Assembly (NCBI GenBank): GCA_028693285.1
Contig: JAQUVQ010000032.1
Coordinates: forward strand, 1 to 32,281
Reading direction: 5' to 3'
Length of the DNA stretch: 32,281 nt
From: Smithellaceae bacterium
GTDB taxonomy: Bacteria; Desulfobacterota; Syntrophia; Syntrophales; Smithellaceae
The notes below the pieces were generated by a model. The model was given only the letters and a program-made list of their open reading frames with translations, made no database searches and was not told where the DNA came from. How positions within the stretch are numbered: position 1 is the stretch's first letter; each line of letters begins with the position of its first letter. The position numbers and the translations under genes are program-made. Shown here in pieces: positions 24,764 to 31,215 of this stretch.

Positions 24764-25216
24764 ATGACGAAAGCATTGACGTATGAGAGTGTCAACGTTG
24801 GCGACGCGATGCCGACGTTTACATCGGATCCCATTACCCGCACGCATCTGGTCCGATATGCCGGAGCCTCGGGAGACTTCAATCCCCTTCACCACGACGA
24901 GACGTTCGTCAAAATGTTCGGAATGCCGCGGGTGATTTCTCACGGAATGTTCGTGATGGGCATTGTCGGGCAGGCCGTCACGGATTGGATTGACGACAAA
25001 AATCTGCGTAAATTCGGCGTCCGGTTTTCCGGGATGACGGAACCCATGGATTTGGACGACCCGAACTCCAGAGACAGGGCAACGATTGTCGTCACCGGCA
25101 ACGTGGTTGAAAAGTTTGAGGCGGACGGTGAGAAAAGGATGCGCTGCGAGATTCAGGCGGCGGATAAACTGGGAGGTGTAAAACTCACGGGGTCGTTTAT
25201 CGCGGCTCTGCCCTGA
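24764..25216 (+). CDS. MaoC-like (R)-specific enoyl-CoA hydratase, catalytic subunit
   Basis: A 150-residue hotdog protein with the complete hydratase-2 motif YAGASGDFNPLHHDETF. D38, N40 and H43 are the catalytic or binding residues by family comparison, and the SHGMFVMGIVGQ helix follows. It should hydrate trans-2-enoyl-CoA to (3R)-hydroxyacyl-CoA, exactly the stereoisomer oxidised by the two MFE-2-type SDR domains. With its upstream partner it supplies the hydratase activity that MFE-2 carries internally. An AGGAGG ribosome site precedes the ATG. A perfect 12-bp stem-loop follows the stop. Confidence 0.88.
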   Translation: MTKALTYESVNVGDAMPTFTSDPITRTHLVRYAGASGDFNPLHHDETFVKMFGMPRVISHGMFVMGIVGQAVTDWIDDKNLRKFGVRFSGMTEPMDLDDPNSRDRATIVVTGNVVEKFEADGEKRMRCEIQAADKLGGVKLTGSFIAALP

Positions 25217-25229
25217 GAATGGTCGTGTG

Positions 25230-25260
25230 AACCGCTCCCGGCGGCGCACCGGGAGCGGTT
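25230..25260 (+). terminator. Perfect 12-bp stem-loop after the hydratase pair
   Basis: AACCGCTCCCGG (25230-25241) pairs perfectly with 25249-25260 around a seven-base loop. It starts 14 bp after a stop codon and precedes a 70-bp leader to the thioesterase. No uninterrupted T-run follows directly (a T5 run lies at about 25285), so termination may be incomplete. Confidence 0.5.
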
Positions 25261-25330
25261 TGACGGCTTCTTGCCCTGCGCCGCTTTTTCAATTCACAAC
25301 TTAACAGAAATTGTCCCGGAGGTGGCGTAC

Positions 25331-25798
25331 ATGATCGATCCAAAGTATCAGACGCATATCGAAATGCTGGAAAACGCTGTCCCGATCACCAAAAAAATGG
25401 GGATTCGCATCGTGGAGATGCAGGACCGCCATGTCAAGGTGCTTCTTCCTTTTGAACCGAACATCAACCACATCGGCACGATCTATGCGGGTTCTCTCTT
25501 TACGGCGGGCGAATACATCGGCGGTCCGATTTATGTGGCTTCATTCGACTATGCGAGATTCTATCCCATCGTCAAAGCGATCAACATTCAATTCCGCCGG
25601 CCGGCGACAACCGACGTAACCGTTGAAGCGACGTTAAGCGAGGCCGAAGTCAACGCCATTCAGGCCGAGGCCGAGGCGAAAGGGAAGGCTGACTGGAAAA
25701 TGGACCTGGAAATCAAGGACCGGGCCGGGACCGTTTGCAGCCTTATTCAGGGAGTCTGGCAATTGAGAGTCATCAGTGAAGGAGGAATGAAAATATGA
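25331..25798 (+). CDS. Hotdog-fold thioesterase (YiiD-C/DUF4442-like)
   Basis: A 155-residue single-hotdog protein. The central segment PFEPNINHIGTIYAGSLFTAGEYIGG matches the conserved helix region of PaaI/YiiD-type thioesterases. The INIQFRRPATTDVTVEATLSEAEV segment and C-terminal strands complete the fold. It probably hydrolyses acyl-CoA to release CoA, either as a housekeeping valve or to rescue CoA trapped in dead-end esters. I chose the ATG at 25331, with a GGAGGTGG site 6 bp upstream, over an earlier non-ATG start 60 bp before. It overlaps the next ligase by 4 bp (ATGA), which places a thioesterase and a ligase in one translationally coupled pair. Confidence 0.82.
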   Translation: MIDPKYQTHIEMLENAVPITKKMGIRIVEMQDRHVKVLLPFEPNINHIGTIYAGSLFTAGEYIGGPIYVASFDYARFYPIVKAINIQFRRPATTDVTVEATLSEAEVNAIQAEAEAKGKADWKMDLEIKDRAGTVCSLIQGVWQLRVISEGGMKI

Positions 25799-27465
25799 TT
25801 CTGTCTTCAAAGGAAATGATTCGCCATTGGACGGACGCAGGGGCTTGGGGAACCAAGACGTTCATCGATTACTTCAACGAACATGTGCAAAAAGATCCGG
25901 AAAAGATCTGTCTCGTGGATCCGCTGAACCGTGAAGCCCTGGTGGGATCAAAGCCTGAAAGATTAACCTACCGGCAGCTGGATCAGGCAGCCAGCGCCGT
26001 GGCGGAGGGGCTGTTGGCCAGGGGCATCCAAAAGGACGACATCATCATGGTTCAGCTTCCCAATGTCTGGGAATTGGCCATGCTCTATCTGGCCGTCACG
26101 CGCGCCGGCGCCTTGATCTCGCCCATGCCCATGCAATGGCGCTTTTCGGAGCTCAAGTACATCGCTTCCATGACCGATGCGGCGGCGATCATCACCATCG
26201 ACACATTCGGCGGTTATTCGCATATCGAAATGGCCGGGAAAGTGCGCGGCGAGGTCTCTTCCATCCGGCAGATTCTGACGCTTGCCGATATTCAGGAAAT
26301 GGCGAAGGGCCCCGTCACGGGGAAAACCGACGCCATCCGGATAGACGCCAACGATGTTTTTACCCTTTGCTGGTCGTCCGGAACGGAGGCGCAGCCGAAG
26401 GGCTGCCCGCTCACCCACAACAACTGGCTGTTTCTGACGGATTTGTGCTTTGAGACGGTTCCGGTCAAACCCGGCGACACATACATCACCGCGGGTCCCC
26501 TGGTGAATATGGCCTCCATCGGAACCGTATTTATCGAATGGCTCAGAGGCGGAGGGAAGCTGGTCCTTCATCATCCCTTTGACGGGCCGACCTTTATTCT
26601 GCAGCTCATTATGGAAGAGGTTCATTATACCCTTCTGGTGCCGGCGGTCATCAATGGTCTTTTGAAGCACCCCAAGGTGGATCAGTTCGATCTCAGCAAG
26701 ATGAGGGCGATCACGCTCGGGTCGGCGCCGCCGTCCTTGTGGTCGGTCCAGGAACTCAAACGCCGATGGGGCATCGAGTTCGGCAACATCTGGGGACAGA
26801 ACGAAGGAACGGCCAATGTTTCCGGTGCTTACAATATGCCCGATATGGAGATGAGGGTCGATAACTTTCCTCAATACGGAAAGCCGGGATCGTCCTGGGT
26901 TGCCAAAGACAGTCAGCTTCGGCACATTTTATTGAAAGTCGTCGATCCGGTTACGCAAAAAGAGCTCACTCAGGAAGGGGATGTAGGGCAGCTTTTCTAC
27001 AAGGGGCCAAATGTCATCTCCGGTTATTTCAAGCGCCCCGATCTTTCCGCCGTTGCGTTTGACAAAGACGGATATTTCAATACCGGCGACCTGTTCCAGA
27101 TCAAGAAAAACGACTGCATCGGATTTTTTGACCGAACGAAAGACATCATCATCCGCGGCGGTTTCAATATCAGCGCGCAGGAAGTGGAAAACGTTCTGCT
27201 GGGGCATCCGAAAATTCAGGAAGTGGCCGCGGTAGCCATGCCCGATGAAATCATGGGGGAAAAAGTCTGTGTTTATGTAGTGCCCAGGGAAGGTGAAATC
27301 GTGACGCTCGAGGATGTGTCTTCCTTCATGAAGGAAAGAGGCATGGCCATCTACAAGACGCCGGAACGCGTCGAGCTTATCGAAGCCATTCCCCGGAATC
27401 CCGTCGGGAAGATTATGAAAAACGTTTTGCGGGAAGATATTCGGAAAAAGCTTGCGCAGGCATAA
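25795..27465 (+). CDS. Acyl-CoA ligase (AMP-forming), copy 2, with unusual P-loop
   Basis: A 556-residue ANL-superfamily enzyme. The ATP loop reads CWSSGTEAQPKGCPLTHNN (192-210), where most relatives have TSGTTGxPKG; the threonine pair is replaced by Glu-Ala while the lysine is kept. The middle motif is IWGQNEGT, the hinge region contains YFNTGDLFQIKKNDCIGFFDRTKDIIIRGGFNISAQEVE, and the catalytic lysine is K539 in PVGKIMKNVL. It is more similar in layout to cyclohexanecarboxylate/2,3-dihydroxybenzoate-AMP-type ligases than the other two copies, which may mean a ring-containing or short bulky acid, but this is inference. It overlaps the thioesterase by 4 bp. Confidence 0.88.
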   Translation: MILSSKEMIRHWTDAGAWGTKTFIDYFNEHVQKDPEKICLVDPLNREALVGSKPERLTYRQLDQAASAVAEGLLARGIQKDDIIMVQLPNVWELAMLYLAVTRAGALISPMPMQWRFSELKYIASMTDAAAIITIDTFGGYSHIEMAGKVRGEVSSIRQILTLADIQEMAKGPVTGKTDAIRIDANDVFTLCWSSGTEAQPKGCPLTHNNWLFLTDLCFETVPVKPGDTYITAGPLVNMASIGTVFIEWLRGGGKLVLHHPFDGPTFILQLIMEEVHYTLLVPAVINGLLKHPKVDQFDLSKMRAITLGSAPPSLWSVQELKRRWGIEFGNIWGQNEGTANVSGAYNMPDMEMRVDNFPQYGKPGSSWVAKDSQLRHILLKVVDPVTQKELTQEGDVGQLFYKGPNVISGYFKRPDLSAVAFDKDGYFNTGDLFQIKKNDCIGFFDRTKDIIIRGGFNISAQEVENVLLGHPKIQEVAAVAMPDEIMGEKVCVYVVPREGEIVTLEDVSSFMKERGMAIYKTPERVELIEAIPRNPVGKIMKNVLREDIRKKLAQA

Positions 27466-27482
27466 ATTCAGGAGGCCATCGA

Positions 27483-29345
27483 ATGAATCTGATATTGGAT
27501 AGTCGGGATCAGAAGTTTGTTCTTCAGGAATTGCTCCATACCGAGGATCTGTGCCAAATGCCGGCATGGTCGGACTTTTCTCCGGATATGTTTGACATGG
27601 TTCTCAAGGAGGCCGAGCGTCTGGCCGTGGAAGTGATTTTCCCCGCCCTGGTGACCGGGGATCGGGAAGGCTGCCGGCTTTCGGACGGACAGGTTTTTGC
27701 GCCGCCGTCCTTCCGCCGCTGCTTCGATCTCTACCGCGAGGGCGGCTGGATCAACATGGGGGTGTTGCCCGAGGCGGGTGGACAGGGTTTCCCCATGGTG
27801 ATTACCATGGCCGCCAAGGAATGGTTCATCCACAATTTTGCCTTCTTCTGTTATCCCGAACCGGCGCAAGCCGCTGCGCATATGATTGAGGTCTACGGCA
27901 CCGAAAAACAGAAACGCACATACATGGACAAGATGTATGCCGGTGTCTGGGGCGGAACGATGGCGCTCACGGAACCATCCGCCGGTTCCGATGTGGGAAA
28001 TATCAAGACGAAGGCCACTCGCCGGGCCGACGGCACCTTCCGCCTTCAGGGAACAAAAATCTTCATTACTTCCGGGGACCATGACCTGACGGAAAACATT
28101 GTTCACCCGGTTCTGGCCAGGATTGACGGCGACCCGGCGGGAACAAGCGGTATTTCGATTTTCCTCGTTCCGAAATTTCTTGTCAATGACGACGGATCGC
28201 CGGGGAGGCGCAACGACTACGCCATCGGGGGCATCGAACACAAGATGGGGCTTCACGGCAGTTCCACCTGCGTGATGAACTTCGGTGACAACGGGGATTG
28301 CTATGCCGAATTGCTGGGTGAGGAGCGCCAGGGAATGAAGATCATGTTCCAGATGATGAACGAGGCGCGCATCGCCGTCGGTCTGCAATCCGTTGCCGGC
28401 GCCTCCATTGCCTATCTCCATGCCCTCCGTTACGCGAAGGAACGTCTGCAGGGCTCGTCACTCCTGGAGATGAAAAACCCGGAAGCCCCGCGGGTGCCGA
28501 TCATTCAGCACGCCGACGTGCGCCGGATGCTCCTGTGGATGAAGGCTCACGTCGAGGGGATGCGGGCGCTGATGTGCTATGTCTCCTATTGTGTGGACCG
28601 GGAGCACGGTACGGAGACCGAAGCGGACCGGGATAAATATCACGGACTTTTGGAGGTCCTGACTCCGATCTGCAAGGCCTATTGTTCCGATATGGCCTTC
28701 AAGGTAACGGAACTCGCCATCCAGACCTACGGCGGCTACGGCTTTTGCTCCGAATATCCCGTGGAACAGTTCATGCGGGACATCAAGATCGCCTCGATCT
28801 ACGAAGGGGCAAACGGCATTCAGGCCCTTGACCTCGTCGGGCGCAAGATGGGACTGAAGAAGGGGATGTACTTCATGTCGCTCCTGGGGGAGATGAATGC
28901 CGCGGTTGCAAAGTATCAGGGGAAGGAAGCGCTGAAAGACCTGGCGGGCGACGTCGGGCGGGCGGCAAACACGCTGGCCGAGACGGCGATGTACTTTGCA
29001 GAGAGCTCAAAGGCCGGCAAGTTCATGATCCCCGTCAGCAATGCTTATCCGTTCCTGATGCTGATGGGCAAGGTCGTGATGGCTTGGCTCCTTCTCTGGG
29101 AGGCGGGCGTGGCCCGCGAGAAGCTGGACGAAATCGCAGCCGGAAAGGGAATCCATCCGTCGGATATGCAAAGCCTCAATCTCCTCGCCAAAGAGAATGC
29201 CGATGCGGCCTTCTATATCGGAAAGGTTGCCGCCGCCCGATACTTCATTAAACACGTTTTGCCTGAAGTTGACGCGGCGGCAAAGGCCGTCAAGAGCGAG
29301 GATCTTTCGATGATCGATATTCCGGAAGAAAGTTTTGCCGTTTAG
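27483..29345 (+). CDS. Large acyl-CoA dehydrogenase, about 620 aa class, copy 2
   Basis: A 620-residue paralogue of the 13448 gene product. MALTEPSAGSDVGNIKTKA (160-178) binds FAD, TYGGYGFCSEYPVEQ (415-429) marks the C-terminal helical domain, and E441 in SIYEGANGIQALDLVGRKM is the probable base. An extra C-terminal helical domain follows, as in DmdC-type enzymes. Residues 50-65 (EVIFPALVTGDREGC) match the equivalent region of copy 1 (ESVFPANVTGHREGC) well. Two such enzymes plus the LCAD-like one suggest each serves a different chain length or branching pattern. A GGAGG site precedes the ATG by 8 bp. Confidence 0.9.
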   Translation: MNLILDSRDQKFVLQELLHTEDLCQMPAWSDFSPDMFDMVLKEAERLAVEVIFPALVTGDREGCRLSDGQVFAPPSFRRCFDLYREGGWINMGVLPEAGGQGFPMVITMAAKEWFIHNFAFFCYPEPAQAAAHMIEVYGTEKQKRTYMDKMYAGVWGGTMALTEPSAGSDVGNIKTKATRRADGTFRLQGTKIFITSGDHDLTENIVHPVLARIDGDPAGTSGISIFLVPKFLVNDDGSPGRRNDYAIGGIEHKMGLHGSSTCVMNFGDNGDCYAELLGEERQGMKIMFQMMNEARIAVGLQSVAGASIAYLHALRYAKERLQGSSLLEMKNPEAPRVPIIQHADVRRMLLWMKAHVEGMRALMCYVSYCVDREHGTETEADRDKYHGLLEVLTPICKAYCSDMAFKVTELAIQTYGGYGFCSEYPVEQFMRDIKIASIYEGANGIQALDLVGRKMGLKKGMYFMSLLGEMNAAVAKYQGKEALKDLAGDVGRAANTLAETAMYFAESSKAGKFMIPVSNAYPFLMLMGKVVMAWLLLWEAGVAREKLDEIAAGKGIHPSDMQSLNLLAKENADAAFYIGKVAAARYFIKHVLPEVDAAAKAVKSEDLSMIDIPEESFAV

Positions 29346-29351
29346 AGTTGC

Positions 29352-29401
29352 AAGCGCCGTCATCGATCCACGGCGGCGCTTCTTGACCGTTCGATGAACG
29401 G
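29352..29401 (+). other. Two tandem stem-loops before the third ligase gene
   Basis: AAGCGCCG (29352-29359) pairs with CGGCGCTT (29374-29381), and CCGTTC (29387-29392) pairs with GAACGG (29396-29401) around a three-base loop. Both lie in the 76-bp gap between the dehydrogenase stop and the ligase start. They lack T-runs, so an mRNA-processing role is as likely as termination. Confidence 0.4.
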
Positions 29402-29421
29402 AGCCCGACAAGGAGGGTGTC

Positions 29422-31089
29422 ATGGAAAGCATCTACGCGTCAAAACCCTGGCTGAAGCATTACGACAAGCACGTGCCGGAGAAACTGGCGTATCCGACAA
29501 TGGCCTATGCCGATGTTCTGCGGAAGGCCTTTGAAGAAGTTCCTTCAAGAATTGCCGTGCATTATATGGGGACGGAGATTTCGTATCGTCAATTGGACGA
29601 GCTGTCCAACCAGTTTGCCAATTTTCTGATCGCCAGAGGATGTTGTCCCGGGGATACGGTGGGCTCCCACCTGCCCAACATTCCGGCCGCTTATATCGGA
29701 TCCGCCGGCATTCAGAAGGCGGGATGCGTCTTCACGGGCGTGAGCCCTCTTTTGACGGCGGAGGAACTGGGTTATCAGCTCAACGACTCCGGCGCAAAAG
29801 TCCTGATTACGGCGGATGTGCTTTTTCCCGTGGCCATGAAGGCGGTCGCGGAGACTGGCGTGGAAGTCGTTCTGGTGGCTTCCGTCTTCGATGATCTGCC
29901 CCAGGAAATTCCCGTGAGTCCGGTGACGCCGATTCCCGGAGTGGAAACGATCAGTTTCAAGGACGCCATCGGCGCCATGCCGGCCGACCCCGTCAATGTG
30001 AAGATTGACCCGGCCTCCCCCTGTCTGATGATGTACACGGGCGGAACTACGGGAGCGCCGAAGGGCGCCCTCCTGACGAACAATAACCTCGTCCGTCACA
30101 TCGTGCAGCTCAACGCGTGGGTCGAAATGTACATGGGGGAGCACATCACCCTTTCCGCCTTTCCGATGTTCCATCAGGCGGGGAATTTTGTCGTCATGTG
30201 GAACCTCGCGATGGGCTCCACGCTGATTGCCATTCCGAACCCCCGCGATCTGCCCTACATCATCAAGGCCATGGAAACCTGCAAACCGACCTTTGTGGTA
30301 AACGTGCCGACCATTTATCTGGAACTCATGAAACTTCCGGAGTTCCGGAGTCTCGATTTCTCATGCGTCAGGTTCTTCGTCAGCGGCGCTTCCGCTTTTC
30401 CCGTGGAAAACATCCGGGAATTCGAAGAAATCGTCGGCAAGGGGAAACTGATGGAGGTCTGCGGCATGACGGAAACCACGCCGATCATTCTTGCCCTTCC
30501 GCGGGATGGCGTAAAGAAGATCGGTTCCGTGGGCTTGCCCATCAGTGATACCGAGGTGAAGCTCGTGGATCCGGGATCGGGAGAAGAAGCGCCCATCGGT
30601 GAGCCTGGAGAGCTTGTGGCGAAAGGTCCGCAGGTATTCATCGGGTACCACAACAAATCCGAGGAGACGGCCCATACCCTTCGGGACGGCTGGATCTATA
30701 CCGGTGATGTGGCGGTGATGGACGAGGAAGGTTATTTTTCCATCGTGGACCGCCTGAAAGATATGGTCAGCGTATCCGGCTTTAAGGTCTTCACGCGTGT
30801 CGTGGACGACATCCTCATCCAACACCCCGATATCGAAAACGCGGCTACCATCGGTCTGCCCGATCCAAAACGGCCCGGGTCGGAGATTGTGGCGAGCGCC
30901 GTTGTTCTGAAGCCGGGTCTTGCCGGAGATGCGGCGATGCGGGAGAAAATTATGTCCTTCATGAAGGAAAAGGTGGCGCCCTACAAGGTGCCGAAGGTCA
31001 TTCAATTCATGACGGCCCTGCCGATGAGCGCCGTGGGCAAGGTGTTGAAACGCGAACTGCGCAAGATCATGAGCGCCGAATGTGAATAA
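29422..31089 (+). CDS. Long-chain-type acyl-CoA ligase (AMP-forming), copy 3
   Basis: A 555-residue ANL enzyme with ATP loop MYTGGTTGAPKGALLTNNN (204-222), CGMTETTP in the middle, hinge DGWIYTGDVAVMDEEGYFSIVDRLKDMVSVSGFKVF, and catalytic lysine K540 in AVGKVLKREL. It resembles copy 1 (10886) more closely than copy 2. A GGAGGG site precedes the ATG. It is the last intact member of the acyl-CoA cluster. The stop codon is followed 17 bp later by a truncated transporter remnant, which marks a probable rearrangement boundary. Confidence 0.9.
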   Translation: MESIYASKPWLKHYDKHVPEKLAYPTMAYADVLRKAFEEVPSRIAVHYMGTEISYRQLDELSNQFANFLIARGCCPGDTVGSHLPNIPAAYIGSAGIQKAGCVFTGVSPLLTAEELGYQLNDSGAKVLITADVLFPVAMKAVAETGVEVVLVASVFDDLPQEIPVSPVTPIPGVETISFKDAIGAMPADPVNVKIDPASPCLMMYTGGTTGAPKGALLTNNNLVRHIVQLNAWVEMYMGEHITLSAFPMFHQAGNFVVMWNLAMGSTLIAIPNPRDLPYIIKAMETCKPTFVVNVPTIYLELMKLPEFRSLDFSCVRFFVSGASAFPVENIREFEEIVGKGKLMEVCGMTETTPIILALPRDGVKKIGSVGLPISDTEVKLVDPGSGEEAPIGEPGELVAKGPQVFIGYHNKSEETAHTLRDGWIYTGDVAVMDEEGYFSIVDRLKDMVSVSGFKVFTRVVDDILIQHPDIENAATIGLPDPKRPGSEIVASAVVLKPGLAGDAAMREKIMSFMKEKVAPYKVPKVIQFMTALPMSAVGKVLKRELRKIMSAECE

Positions 31090-31106
31090 GAAAGGAGTAG
31101 GATCAT

Positions 31107-31181
31107 ATGAGCAGCGCGGTTTATGAAATCAAAGAATCGTCCATCGCCAATCCGGGACCGCAGGGTCCTTTAAAACAATAA
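31107..31181 (+). pseudogene. 24-codon remnant of a GPR1/FUN34/YaaH (SatP) acetate transporter N-terminus
   Basis: A complete translation unit with an AAGGAG site and ATG at 31107 encodes only 24 residues. It ends SSIANPGPQGPLKQ and then a stop. The ANPGPxG stretch resembles the NPAPLGL signature that opens the first membrane helix of acetate/succinate transporters of the SatP family, which commonly sit next to acetyl-CoA synthetase genes. Just such a synthetase follows 35 bp later. I infer that nearly the whole transporter has been deleted. A genuine short leader peptide is the alternative. Confidence 0.45.
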
Positions 31182-31215
31182 TCAACGAGTATTGAGGAGG
31201 TTAAACATTCAGAAG

